Positions 8,107-20,604 of a stretch of 64,000 bases of DNA are shown here, piece after piece; position 1 is the stretch's first letter; each line of letters starts with the position of its first letter. The DNA is taken from the NCBI GenBank assembly GCA_033344875.1, contig JAWPMO010000001.1:2257595-2321594 (forward strand). Direction: 5' to 3'. Origin of the DNA: Ilumatobacteraceae bacterium (GTDB lineage Bacteria; Actinomycetota; Acidimicrobiia; Acidimicrobiales; Ilumatobacteraceae). Made by a program: the position numbers and the translations under genes. The notes beneath the pieces are model-generated. The model saw only the letters and a program-made list of their open reading frames with translations. It had not been told where the DNA came from and ran no database searches.

Positions 8107-8883
8107 TCAGGTGCGGCTGAGCGACTTGCGGTTCTTGAACTTCGACTTCAGGTAGTCGGAGTTCATGAGGGCGATCACGTCGATCGAGATCTCCTTCGGG
8201 CACGCCGCCTCGCACTCGCCGTGGTTCGTGCACGAGCCGAAGTGCTCGTCCATCTCCTCGACCATCGCCTCGGCTCGCTGGTAGCGCTCGGCCTGGCCCT
8301 GCGGGAGCAGGTTGAGGTGGGCGAGCTTGGCGCCGGTGAAGAGGTTGGCCGCACCGTTGGGGCACGCCGCCACGCACGCACCGCAGCCGATGCACGCGGC
8401 CGCGTCCATCGACGCGTCGGCGACCGGCTTGGGGACCGGGATCAGGTTGGCGTCGGGCGCACCACCGGTGGCGCTGGTGATGAAGCCGCCCACCTCGACG
8501 ATGCGGTCGAACGGCGACCGGTCGACCATGAGGTCCTTGATGATCGGGAACGCCCTGGCGCGCCACGGCTCGATCGTGATCACGTCGCCGCTCTTGAAGG
8601 TCCGCATGTGGAGCTGGCACGTGGCCGTGCCCTTCTGCGGACCGTGGGCCAGACCGTCGATCATCAGCGAGCAGGTGCCACAGATGCCCTCGCGGCAGTC
8701 GTGGTCGAACACGATCGCCTCCTGTCCGGACTCGATCAGTTGCTCGTTCAAGATGTCGAGCATCTCGAGGAAGGACGCCTCGTCGCTGATCTTCTCGATG
8801 ACGTGATGCTCGAACTGGCCCGGCGAGTCCGGGCCGGCCTGGCGCCAGATCTTCAGGGTGATGTGCGTCAACGTGTTGCTCAT
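8107..8883 (-). CDS. sdhB: Succinate dehydrogenase iron-sulfur subunit
   Basis: The 258-residue protein has the three iron-sulfur signatures in order: CREGICGTC plus a later Cys for the 2Fe-2S centre, CIGCGACVAACP for the 4Fe-4S centre, and CTNHGECEAACP for the 3Fe-4S centre. It passes electrons from SdhA to the membrane anchor and quinone. The longer spacing and HGECEAACP form are typical of the SdhABC type with a single five-helix cytochrome b subunit. It is the last gene of sdhCAB. A GGAGGAG Shine-Dalgarno sequence precedes the ATG, in the 40-base gap after sdhA. Confidence 0.95.
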   Translation of the reverse strand: MSNTLTHITLKIWRQAGPDSPGQFEHHVIEKISDEASFLEMLDILNEQLIESGQEAIVFDHDCREGICGTCSLMIDGLAHGPQKGTATCQLHMRTFKSGDVITIEPWRARAFPIIKDLMVDRSPFDRIVEVGGFITSATGGAPDANLIPVPKPVADASMDAAACIGCGACVAACPNGAANLFTGAKLAHLNLLPQGQAERYQRAEAMVEEMDEHFGSCTNHGECEAACPKEISIDVIALMNSDYLKSKFKNRKSLSRT

Positions 8884-8923
8884 GACTGGTCGCTCCTCCG
8901 GGGGGCCGTCTGCGTCGCGGCGT

Positions 8924-10842
<1,919 letters not shown>

Positions 10843-10846
<4 letters not shown>

Positions 10847-11712
10847 GCGTCGACCTCCGTCGCGATGATCGTCGTGGTGCCCATGGCGTCGATCTCCTCC
10901 ATCTCCCGAAGTTCGTGCACCGTGGTGACGTCGGGATCGAAGTCGATCACCCCGGCGAGGGTCATGATCGGGAACGACACGTTGCCGACGACGATCAACG
11001 TGGCGACTCCGGCGGCGATGCTCTTGCGCCACTGGTTGAAGCGGGGGTTGTTCCAGCCGATCGACTGGAACAGGCTCCAGGTGCCGTGGAACAGGTGGAT
11101 GCCGAGTGCGATGTTGGCGACGATGTAGAGGATCGCCACCGGCACCCGGCTGAGGCTGGCGTCGAGGTTGCGGTACACCATGCCGTGTTCGAAGTCGGGG
11201 TTGACCCAGCCCCAGGTCAGGTCGGCGAGGTGCCACAAGATGAACAGCAGGACGATGACACCCGTCCAGCGCATCGTGCGGCTGGCGAAGTTGGCGATCT
11301 GGTAGTCGCGCTCGGACTGGTACTTGACCGGGCGGGCCGTGCGGTTCATCACGGTCAGCGTGTACGCGGCGTGGATGTGGAGCAGGAGCGCCGCGATCAG
11401 CGCGATCCGCATGATCCACAGGAACACGCCGTGCGGCAGGATCGGCACGAGCAACTCACGGAGGAACTCACCGTAGATGTCGATGTCGTACACCTCCTGG
11501 CCGTTCTCGGTCACGGTGCCGATGTACGCCTTGAGGTTGCCGACCATGTGGCCGATCACGAAGCCGATCCCGATGATGCCGGTGATCGCCATGACGTATT
11601 TCTTGCCGAGGGCGGTCGAGTAGAAGTCGAGCAGGAACGGCTTGCGTTTGCCGCCCTTGCCGGCGGCGGTACCCGACACGGGGCCGCGACTGCGGTTGAT
11701 GGTCTGTGCCAT
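10843..11712 (-). CDS. sdhC: Succinate dehydrogenase cytochrome b558 subunit
   Basis: The 289-residue membrane anchor has about five hydrophobic helices and scattered histidines suited to haem ligation ([32 protein letters not shown]), as in the Bacillus-type SdhC. It links SdhAB to menaquinone. I chose the ATG at 11710-11712 ([10 protein letters not shown]) over a longer frame because a TAGCGT -10 element lies seven bases upstream. It heads the sdhCAB operon and is divergent from the pyrophosphatase gene. Confidence 0.92.
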
Positions 11713-11719
11713 GCCGCCG

Positions 11720-11725
11720 ACGCTA
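11720..11725 (-). promoter_or_regulatory. Leaderless -10 element of sdhCAB
   Basis: On the reverse strand TAGCGT sits seven bases before the sdhC ATG, so the transcript would begin at or very near the start codon. The rest of the 176-base divergent region serves sdhC and hppA; I see no gene in it. Confidence 0.55.
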
Positions 11726-11873
11726 CTCGCCGACACGACACCACCCCGAAACGCGACGTTCACCCATCTCCACGAACGCGAGTCCATCGCTGACTACGAT
11801 CGGAGCGCTGAAACCCCAGGTTGGAGAGTGGGGGTCTGACCGACCATCATTGTGCGACTTGTATTGACGCCTC

Positions 11874-11879
11874 AGGAGG
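11874..11879 (+). promoter_or_regulatory. Ribosome-binding site of hppA
   Basis: AGGAGG nine bases before GTG 11889 supports this start and shows that hppA, unlike its divergent neighbour, has a leadered transcript. Confidence 0.7.
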
Positions 11880-11888
11880 CACGCAACC

Positions 11889-13991
<2,103 letters not shown>

Positions 13992-14023
13992 TCCACGACT
14001 GATCCGAACACCGTTGTGTCGAA

Positions 14024-14050
14024 CGAGCCCGGGCCGAGCGCCCGGGCTCG
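14024..14050 (+). terminator. Hairpin terminator after hppA
   Basis: A perfect 11-bp stem (14024-14034 with 14040-14050) closes a CGAGC loop 33 bases after the hppA stop. No T-tract follows. Confidence 0.7.
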
Positions 14051-14139
14051 CTCGCGTCCGGGGTCGGAATTCGTCCGGGCGACACCGGCCGATATGCAAG
14101 ACGGTACTGCCGGGGCCGACCGCGGCCGACCGAAGAGGC

Positions 14140-15393
14140 TCAGGCGCCTCGGTGGACCACGCTGCGACGCGACCGCTTGACGGCGTACATCGCTTCATCG
14201 GCGGCAGCCAACAGATCCTCGGGTCGACGCCCGACGTCGCGCGTGTCGGCCTGCCCGATGCTGGCCGTGCAGTCGACCGCGAGATCCGGTGAGACGTCGA
14301 TCGGTACGGCGAGTGCTTCGTCGAGTCGGCGCAGCAGGTCCGCCGAGTCGACCATCATCGGCTCGTAGACGATCGCGAACTCGTCGCCACCGAGACGCGC
14401 GACCTGATCGGCGTGCGCGACCGCGCTGCGCAGACGGCGTCCCGTTTCCTTGATGACGGTGTCGCCGGCGCGGTGGCCGAGCTGGTCGTTGACCCGCTTG
14501 AGGCCGTCGAGGTCGACGAACGCGACCGCGAGCGGCTCGCCCGTGCGCGCGGTGCGTTCGAGCTCGGCGTCGAGGAACGTGTGGAAGCAGCGGCGGTTCC
14601 CGAGGCCGGTCAACGGGTCGCGGACGGCCAACTCGGCGGTGGCCGCCTGGAGACGACGGAGTTCGGTCACGTCGCGGGTCACACCCTGCATCCCGTCGCG
14701 GATCGGCCGGATGCTGGTCTCACCGATCACGATCGAGCCGTCGGCGTGACGGAACCGGAGGTCGACGCGACTCGGAACGGCCTCACCTCGCGAGGCCGCG
14801 GTGACGAGCTCGATCGCTCGTCCGTCGGTGATCCGATCGATCAGCGCGAAGTCGTCGACCAGCTCGGCCGGCGTGTACCCGAGGATGTGTTCGACCGAGG
14901 GGCTCAGGTAGTCGAACCGCACGACGGGGTCGTTGCTGATGCGCCACACGATGTCGGACGACTTGTCGGCCAGGTCTCGGAACCTCGCCTCGCTCTCGAC
15001 CAGGCTGAGCTCCGCCTGATGCCGGGCCGTGACGTCGCGGCCGATCGAGAGCACCTGCGGCTCGAGATCGGAGTGCAGGTATCGGTCCGCCCATTCGATC
15101 CAGCGTTCGACTTCACCGGGCCGCTCGCGAGGTTCGGTGTCGGTCAACAGCGGGCTGTTCGGACCGAGCCGAGCGAGCTGCGATCGGAGCCCGAGCATCT
15201 CGTCGGACGACAGGTACGAGTCGAGGCTCGTCCCGACGGCGCGGTCGGGCGTCGTGCCGTACAGCGCCGCCCAGGCCACGTTGCAGTACGTGATCACGTG
15301 GTCGGAGACTCGAAACCGGTTCACGAGCTCCGGCAGGAGGTCGAGCATCGCCTCGGCGGCACCGGCACCCTGCCCGAGGGCGGCGCGCTCCAC
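14140..15393 (-). CDS. PAS-PAS-GGDEF diguanylate cyclase
   Basis: The protein of about 417 residues has two PAS-type sensor domains (first around the VITYCNVAWAALYG segment, second around SSDIVWRISNDP to GYTPAEL) followed by a GGDEF domain with DPLTGLGNRR, FVDLDGLKRVND, and an intact RLGGDEFAIV active site. It should make cyclic di-GMP in response to a signal sensed by the PAS domains. There is no membrane segment and no EAL domain. The start is uncertain: GTG 15393 and the ATG at 15348 are both in frame and keep both PAS domains. It is convergent with hppA and divergent from the sugar-kinase gene. Confidence 0.88.
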   Translation of the reverse strand: MERAALGQGAGAAEAMLDLLPELVNRFRVSDHVITYCNVAWAALYGTTPDRAVGTSLDSYLSSDEMLGLRSQLARLGPNSPLLTDTEPRERPGEVERWIEWADRYLHSDLEPQVLSIGRDVTARHQAELSLVESEARFRDLADKSSDIVWRISNDPVVRFDYLSPSVEHILGYTPAELVDDFALIDRITDGRAIELVTAASRGEAVPSRVDLRFRHADGSIVIGETSIRPIRDGMQGVTRDVTELRRLQAATAELAVRDPLTGLGNRRCFHTFLDAELERTARTGEPLAVAFVDLDGLKRVNDQLGHRAGDTVIKETGRRLRSAVAHADQVARLGGDEFAIVYEPMMVDSADLLRRLDEALAVPIDVSPDLAVDCTASIGQADTRDVGRRPEDLLAAADEAMYAVKRSRRSVVHRGA

Positions 15394-15572
15394 GTCGTCG
15401 CGGCGACCATCGTCGAGGGCGCGCTCCGGACCGGAGCTCTCGCCTGCCCATCGTCGAGGCAGGAGTTCGTGGGCGGTCGGAGTACCTATGACTTCGTATC
15501 GGAAGGCGGCAGCCGCGAGTTGAGACCAGATCGTCGGTGTCGGAGCACTTCTCGATGCTGCGTCGCGCGGCC

Positions 15573-15578
15573 TACGCT
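15573..15578 (+). promoter_or_regulatory. Leaderless -10 element of the ribokinase-like gene
   Basis: TACGCT lies eight bases before ATG 15587 with no Shine-Dalgarno sequence between, consistent with a leaderless transcript. Confidence 0.5.
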
Positions 15579-15586
15579 CGCCGACC

Positions 15587-16465
15587 ATGCGCGGATTCGA
15601 TGTGGTCGTCGTCGGAAGTCTCAATCTCGACCTGGTGACCAGGACGGAACGGCTCCCGGGACCCGGCGAGACCGTCATCGGCGGCTCGTACGCCGAGTTC
15701 CCCGGCGGCAAGGGCCTCAACCAGGCCGTCGCCGCCGCCCGGGCGGGCGCGAGCGTGGCGCTGGTCGGTGCCGTCGGCGGCGACCATGCCGGCGCGCTGC
15801 TGCGCGGGGTCGCCACCGACGAGGGCATCGACGTCTCGCACCTGGTGACGATCGACGACGAGCCGACCGGCCGGGCGATCATCTCCGTCGACGAGGCGGG
15901 CGAGAACTCGATCATCGTCGTCCCCGGCGCCAACGCACGGGTGGCGCCGCGCGACATCCCCGTCGGTCGGGTCGTGATCGCCCAGCTCGAGATCCCGCTC
16001 GGCACCGTCGCCGCCGCGTTCCGACTCGCCCGCGGCCGCGGCGCCACCACGGTGCTGAACCCGGCCCCGGCCGCCGAACTCGCCGCTGAGTTCCTCGCTT
16101 CGTGCGACATCGTCGTCCCGAACGAGCACGAGGTCGTCCTCCTCGGTGGCACCGACCGGTTGCTCGACCACGGTGTCTCGCAGATCGTGGTCACACGGGG
16201 CGGCGCCGGCGTCGACGTCGTCACTCGTCCCTCCTCGATCCATCTCGACGCATTCCCGGTCGACCCGGTCGACACGACCGGTGCCGGCGACGCCTTCTGT
16301 GGCGCCCTCGCCAGCCGGCTCGCCGCGGGCGATCCCCTGCTCGCCGCGGTCCAGTTCGCCGCAGCCGCCGGCGCGCTCGCGACCACGAAGCCCGGCGCGG
16401 TGCCGTCGCAGGCGCGCCGCAGCGACATCGAGGCACTGGCCGCCACCCGCACGCCGGCGACCTGA
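15587..16465 (+). CDS. rbsK: PfkB-family carbohydrate kinase, ribokinase-like
   Basis: The 292-residue protein has the PfkB fold with the N-terminal GSLNLDLVTR motif, the GGKGLNQAVAAARAG signature and the C-terminal DTTGAGDAFCGAL motif holding the catalytic Asp and anion hole. The Asn-Leu-Asp start and GGKGxNQ match ribokinase best, so ribose to ribose 5-phosphate is the likely reaction, though no ribose transporter or regulator is nearby. It stands alone between a diguanylate cyclase gene and a DAC-domain gene, each with its own promoter. Confidence 0.85.
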   Translation: MRGFDVVVVGSLNLDLVTRTERLPGPGETVIGGSYAEFPGGKGLNQAVAAARAGASVALVGAVGGDHAGALLRGVATDEGIDVSHLVTIDDEPTGRAIISVDEAGENSIIVVPGANARVAPRDIPVGRVVIAQLEIPLGTVAAAFRLARGRGATTVLNPAPAAELAAEFLASCDIVVPNEHEVVLLGGTDRLLDHGVSQIVVTRGGAGVDVVTRPSSIHLDAFPVDPVDTTGAGDAFCGALASRLAAGDPLLAAVQFAAAAGALATTKPGAVPSQARRSDIEALAATRTPAT

Positions 16466-16513
16466 CCGCGACCGGGGCGCCGGACGCGCCCGCACCCGGC
16501 GCTGTCGTCGTCG

Positions 16514-16519
16514 TACAGT
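16514..16519 (+). promoter_or_regulatory. Leaderless -10 element of the DAC-domain gene
   Basis: TACAGT ends six bases before GTG 16526, supporting this start and a leaderless transcript. Confidence 0.5.
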
Positions 16520-16525
16520 CGATCC

Positions 16526-17530
16526 GTGCACGCCGACGCCGAACGCCACGAACTCCCGGTCCTCCCGGGTCGGCTGCAGCGGCTCGCCGACGAACTGCTC
16601 GACGAGGGCGTCCCGGCACTCGACGGGGCACCCGATCCGGTCGGCGCGCTCGTCGAACTCGCCTATGCGCTTCGGCCCCAACTGCACGAGGGCCGGGTGC
16701 CCACCTACGGGGTCCTGATGCCGCCGATGACCCCGAACTTCGACCGCGACCATCGCATCGGGGCCGACACGATCGATCTCATCGACGTCGCTCAACTCGA
16801 CGTGCAGTTCGCGAGGAGGTTCGCCGACGGCGTGACGAGCTTCGCCGTGCGTTCGGGTGACACGATCACCCACATCGCCGGCTTCGGCCGCAACATGGCC
16901 GATGAGTACGACCTCGTCGGCTTGCAGGCGCGGTTGGGCGGGCTGATTCTCCAGCGACACCCCGGCGGCCAGGTTCGGGTGTTCGGCCCGCACGGCGTCG
17001 TCCGCTGGAACGGCATCACCTGGCAGCACGACGCGCCGGTCGACGCCTGGATCGACCGTCTCGCCACGGTGACCGGCGACCTGCCGATCGACGGGGTGCG
17101 ACCCCTGCTGCGATTCGCGATCCACGAACTCGGCGGACGCCGGATCGGGGCCACGCTGATCTGGCGGCCGACCGAGCATCCGCCACCGGCACGTGGGATC
17201 GAAGCGCTGGTCCACCACGCGCCGCGTCTCCGACTCGACCACGTCGGCGAAGAGGCAGCGATCGCCCAGGCGCTCTCCCAGACCGACGGGGCGGCGATCT
17301 TCGACGACGAACCGGCCCTCGTCGCGCTCGGTATGCGGCTCGGACCGTCGCCCGAGGCCGAGTCGGCCGTCGCAGCGATGAGCGGCATGCGCCACACGTC
17401 GGCCGTTCGCTACTCGTACGACGACCCGCACGCGGTCGTGATCGTCGTCTCGGAGGACGGCCCCGTGACCCTGATGCACGCCGGCAGAGCCATCGCGGCG
17501 GCCGACCCGGCAACCGAACAGATCGGCTGA
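16526..17530 (+). CDS. DisA_N (diadenylate cyclase) domain protein
   Basis: The 334-residue protein has an N-terminal domain of about 220 residues that I do not recognise, then a C-terminal DAC domain. The DAC motifs are TDGAAIFDD with Asp254-Gly-Ala256, and GMRHTSAVRYS with Arg289-His290, followed by AVVIVVSEDGPVTL. In known enzymes DGA and RHR bind and join two ATP molecules into cyclic di-AMP; here the third residue of RHR is Thr291. No DNA-binding HhH domain follows, so it is not DisA itself, and there are no clear membrane helices as in CdaA. It resembles the CdaZ/orphan DAC architecture. Cyclase activity is likely but not assured. Confidence 0.75.
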   Translation: MHADAERHELPVLPGRLQRLADELLDEGVPALDGAPDPVGALVELAYALRPQLHEGRVPTYGVLMPPMTPNFDRDHRIGADTIDLIDVAQLDVQFARRFADGVTSFAVRSGDTITHIAGFGRNMADEYDLVGLQARLGGLILQRHPGGQVRVFGPHGVVRWNGITWQHDAPVDAWIDRLATVTGDLPIDGVRPLLRFAIHELGGRRIGATLIWRPTEHPPPARGIEALVHHAPRLRLDHVGEEAAIAQALSQTDGAAIFDDEPALVALGMRLGPSPEAESAVAAMSGMRHTSAVRYSYDDPHAVVIVVSEDGPVTLMHAGRAIAAADPATEQIG

Positions 17531-17554
17531 CGACGGGCGGTTGGCCGACGGGCG

Positions 17555-18361
17555 CTACTCCTCGGCGACGAAGTCGATCAGGCGCTCGACGGCGCCGACC
17601 AGTTCCGGTTCGAGATCGGCATACGTCGTCACCTGGTTGCGCAACCGCGGCCAGAACCCCTCGAAAGGCACGCCGAGCGCCCGGCACATCCCTTCCTTCC
17701 ACGGCTGCCCCTTCGGCACGTCGGGCCATGCATCGAGCCCCACAACCTTCGGGCGGATGCCGGCCCAGACGTCGACGAACGGATGGCCGGTGATCAGGAC
17801 CGAGGGGTGATCGACGGTGGCAGCGATGCGCGACTCCTTGGAGCCGGCGACGAGGTGATCGAGCAACACACCGAGCCGCCGCCGACCGCCCGGACCGAAC
17901 TCGTCGACCATCGACCGGAGGTCGTCGGCGCCGTGCAGCGGTTCGACGACGATGCCCAACTCGCGCAGATCGTCGCCCCACACGTGTTCGAGCAACTCGG
18001 CGTCGTGCTTGCCCTCGACCCAGATCCGGCTCGCCTTGGCGACCTGTGCGACCCGCCCGCGGTCACCGGCGATCGAACCGGACGCGGTCACGCGCTGGGT
18101 CGCGGTCGCCTGCTTCGCCGGACGGGAGAGCGTCACCGGCTTGCCGTCGAGCAGGAACCCGCCGGCCTTCCAGGTGAAGTGGCGAAGGTGCTGTTTGCGA
18201 TCCCGCAACGTGACGGCCTCGTGGTTCCACCTCACCACGTCGCCGCAGAAACCGCTCGCACGGTCTTCGACGACCAGCCCCACCGCCACTTCTACCGACG
18301 GGTAGGAGGTCGGACGCTTCGACTCGGCGAAGGCCACGAGGATGTCCTGTTCGTACTTCAT
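17555..18361 (-). CDS. DUF3097 family protein
   Basis: The 268-residue protein is an actinobacterial DUF3097 member. An N-terminal beta-rich part (VEVAVGLVVEDRASGF, FTWKAGGFLLDGKPV) is followed by a segment RIWVEGKHDAELLEHVWGD that looks like a Toprim strand-Glu motif, and a later VLLDHLVAGSKE region with acidic residues. A nucleic-acid role has therefore been suggested by fold only; no function is established to my knowledge. The start ATG at 18359-18361 gives the conserved MKYEQDIL opening. It is convergent with the DAC-domain gene and divergent from the DUF4349 gene. Confidence 0.82.
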   Translation of the reverse strand: MKYEQDILVAFAESKRPTSYPSVEVAVGLVVEDRASGFCGDVVRWNHEAVTLRDRKQHLRHFTWKAGGFLLDGKPVTLSRPAKQATATQRVTASGSIAGDRGRVAQVAKASRIWVEGKHDAELLEHVWGDDLRELGIVVEPLHGADDLRSMVDEFGPGGRRRLGVLLDHLVAGSKESRIAATVDHPSVLITGHPFVDVWAGIRPKVVGLDAWPDVPKGQPWKEGMCRALGVPFEGFWPRLRNQVTTYADLEPELVGAVERLIDFVAEE

Positions 18362-18416
18362 TCGACCGTCGAGTGTGCCACGGGAACCAGCGTGCGTCGC
18401 GGCACGTCCAACCCAC

Positions 18417-19490
18417 ATGGGGAGCACGACGACATCACGAATCCGACGAACACCACGACGAACACCACGACGAACACCACGACGCGGACGATCCGCCCTG
18501 ATCGTGGCGAGCGCGCTCGCGCTCGCAGCCTGCGGTGGCGACGACGACGCGGCGACCGCCGATACGGCCGAACCCGCGTCGGCGGCGATGTCGGCGGCGG
18601 ACACCGCCGACGGGGGCGACGGGGGCGACGGCTTCATCGCATCCGACGACGGCGGTGACCGCGCCGCCGCCGATCGACCGAGCGAGGGCGGGTTCGACAT
18701 CGGTGTCGTCGGCCGCGACGTCATCATCGAGATGCGCGTGGTCGTGAGCAGCGACGACATCGAACGCACCGTGGCGTCGGTCATGGCCTCGGCGGCGACG
18801 CTGGGCGGCGGTGTCGCCTCGTCGGACGTGAACTACGGCAACGACGCCGTCGGCGGCTCGGACGGATACGCCGTGCTCGTCGTGAAGGTGCCGCCCGAGT
18901 CGGTCGACCGACTGCTCTCCGGCCTCGACGACAGCGGCACCGTGCAATCGATCAACCAGAGCGCCCAGGACGTGACCGAGCAACTCGTGAACCTCGACGT
19001 CCGGATCCGGAACGCACGTCAGAGCGTGGCCAACGTGCGCGAGTTCATGGACCGCACCGAGAACCTGAACGAGCTCGTCACCCTGGAGGCCGAGCTGACG
19101 CGGCGCCAGACCGAACTCGAACAACTCGAGGCGCAGGAACGCAACCTGACCGATCGTGTCGCGTTGTCGACCATCACGATCGAGGTGATCCCGACGGCCT
19201 CGGTGCCTGAGCCACCCGTCGAACCCGAGCCGAACGACGGCATCGGCGACGCGTTCGAGTCCGGCTGGGAGGCCTTCACGGCCCTGCTGTTCGGCATCGG
19301 CTTCGTCGTGGCCGCCACGCTGCCGTTCCTGGTCTCGGGCCTCCTGCTCGCACTGCTCGCCTGGGCGATCATCCGGCGCCGCGACGGTCGCCGGCCGCCG
19401 GCATCGCACCCGGCAACCGACGAATCGGCGGTCGAGGAGCCGGCCGTCGAGGAGCCGGCGATCGACGACACGCGGACGCCGATCGGCTGA
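18417..19490 (+). CDS. DUF4349 lipoprotein with C-terminal membrane anchor
   Basis: The 357-residue protein begins with an Arg-rich stretch built from a 12-base repeat (RTPRRTPRR), then a hydrophobic signal with lipobox LAAC followed by an acidic low-complexity spacer. The DUF4349 domain follows (RDVIIEMRVVVSSDDIERT onward) with a predicted coiled coil (LEAELTRRQTELEQLEAQ), then a C-terminal transmembrane helix, RRR stop-transfer and a short tail with EEPA repeats. It is an envelope protein of unknown role. The start could be later than the ATG at 18417, since the Arg-rich leader is unusually long for a signal peptide. Confidence 0.8.
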   Translation: MGSTTTSRIRRTPRRTPRRTPRRGRSALIVASALALAACGGDDDAATADTAEPASAAMSAADTADGGDGGDGFIASDDGGDRAAADRPSEGGFDIGVVGRDVIIEMRVVVSSDDIERTVASVMASAATLGGGVASSDVNYGNDAVGGSDGYAVLVVKVPPESVDRLLSGLDDSGTVQSINQSAQDVTEQLVNLDVRIRNARQSVANVREFMDRTENLNELVTLEAELTRRQTELEQLEAQERNLTDRVALSTITIEVIPTASVPEPPVEPEPNDGIGDAFESGWEAFTALLFGIGFVVAATLPFLVSGLLLALLAWAIIRRRDGRRPPASHPATDESAVEEPAVEEPAIDDTRTPIG

Positions 19491-19497
19491 GACCGGC

Positions 19498-20172
19498 TCA
19501 GCGACGTCGCGAGCGCCAACCGTCGGCTGTGAGGACGAGATCCGACGTGGCACCGTCGGGGAACGCGAACGGTGCCCGCAAACCGGTGTGGGCGATGACC
19601 GGCTCGAGTTCGATCGGGCCGAGCCGGTCGGCCGTCGTCCAACGGCGCCATCGGTGTGCCGGCACCTCGACGAGTTCGATGTTCGTTCGGTCGAGCATCT
19701 CGATCTCGCCGTGCGCGACACCGATCTGCTCGTAGCCGTCGTCGATGCCGGTCACGCCACCGATCGCGTACCACTCGATGTCGGTCGCCATCGGCGTCGG
19801 CACGCCGTAGCCGCGCCCGAGCGCTTCGTCGGGCTCGTCGAGCGCCGCGGCGTGCGCCTCGTTGCCGATCGACCATTGCCGCATCGGCGAGACACAGTGG
19901 TGCTCGGCCCACATCTCCGGCGCCTTCACCACGAACGGGTCGGCACGCACCTTGACCTCCCACTCGGTCAGGTGCAGGACGGGGAAGCCGTCCTGCACCA
20001 CCGCCGACCAGTACCAGGCGACCCGTCCGAGCAGTCGGTGGCCCGAGACGAAGCCGACCGATGCGTCGGGCGCCCACGCGGCGAACACCCACTCGTCGAC
20101 CGTCGCGTCGGCATGAGGGAGCTCGTCGGCGAGCGACCGGGTGCCGCTCGGGGGTGTGATGGGCGGGGTCAT
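19498..20172 (-). CDS. Hypothetical protein, conserved-looking (no family assigned)
   Basis: The product of about 224 residues is rich in Trp and acidic residues and has no signal peptide or membrane helix. Recognisable stretches are DEWVFAAWAPDASVGF, VAWYWSAVVQDG and HHCVSPMRQWSIGNEAH. The strand-rich pattern could fit a lipocalin-like (CrtC/AttH-type) fold, but that is a guess. Two ATGs occur in tandem (20175 and 20172); the second is chosen because a TAGTCT -10 element is eight bases upstream of it. It is divergent from the SCP2-like gene with only 22 bases between starts. Confidence 0.65.
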   Translation of the reverse strand: MTPPITPPSGTRSLADELPHADATVDEWVFAAWAPDASVGFVSGHRLLGRVAWYWSAVVQDGFPVLHLTEWEVKVRADPFVVKAPEMWAEHHCVSPMRQWSIGNEAHAAALDEPDEALGRGYGVPTPMATDIEWYAIGGVTGIDDGYEQIGVAHGEIEMLDRTNIELVEVPAHRWRRWTTADRLGPIELEPVIAHTGLRAPFAFPDGATSDLVLTADGWRSRRR

Positions 20173-20180
20173 CATCGGGC

Positions 20181-20186
20181 AGACTA
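20181..20186 (-). promoter_or_regulatory. Leaderless -10 element inside a small palindrome
   Basis: On the reverse strand TAGTCT precedes the ATG at 20172 by eight bases. The surrounding AGAC-N5-GTCT (20181-20193) is palindromic, and the forward-strand gene starts two bases further on, so both divergent promoters must share these bases. Confidence 0.45.
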
Positions 20187-20194
20187 TGGGTCTC

Positions 20195-20602
20195 ATGAGC
20201 GACGACAGCACCGTGCGATACCTCAGCCTGGCCTGGATCCGTGAACTCACCCGCGAAGTGGCCGAGAGCGAGACCCTCGCCGAACTGGCCAGGGATCACA
20301 CGATCGGCGTGACCCAGGTGGTGACCGACGGCCCGGAGGGCGACGTCACCTACCACCTGCAGATCGCCGAGGGCATCGCGTCGTTCGCCGCCGGCGCGGC
20401 CTACCCCGAGGACGTCAAGATGGAACAGGACTGGGCCACCGCCGTCGCTGTCGCGACCGGTGCGTCCAATGCACAGGACGCGTTCATCAACGGCCGGATC
20501 CGACTGTTCGGCGACCAGCAGGCGCTCATGGGCGCGCAACCGGTCTTCGCAGCGCTCGACCAGGTCTTCTCCACCGTCCGCGAGCGCACCGCCTACGAGT
20601 AG
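20195..20602 (+). CDS. SCP2-like sterol-carrier-domain protein
   Basis: This 135-residue protein has a pattern like small SCP2 domain proteins: WIRELTREVAES, a strand pair around GVTQVVTDGPEGDVTYHLQI, IAEGIASFAAGAAYPEDVKMEQDWATAVAVATG, then NGRIRLFGDQQALMGAQPVFAALDQVF. Such domains bind lipids or acyl chains. It ends two bases before the Fpg/Nei gene, so the two are co-transcribed; the pairing looks like chromosomal convenience rather than shared function. Confidence 0.7.
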   Translation: MSDDSTVRYLSLAWIRELTREVAESETLAELARDHTIGVTQVVTDGPEGDVTYHLQIAEGIASFAAGAAYPEDVKMEQDWATAVAVATGASNAQDAFINGRIRLFGDQQALMGAQPVFAALDQVFSTVRERTAYE

Positions 20603-20604
20603 CG

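Noticed and set aside
14140-16452. Long reverse-strand frame of about 770 codons covering the ribokinase-like gene
   Set aside because: Only the 3' part (to about 15393) encodes PAS and GGDEF motifs; the rest is the antisense of a well-motifed kinase gene.
18447-18485. Three-unit 12-base repeat near the start of the DUF4349 lipoprotein gene as an independent regulatory repeat
   Set aside because: It lies inside the coding frame and encodes RTPR repeats before the signal peptide; it is noted with that gene instead.
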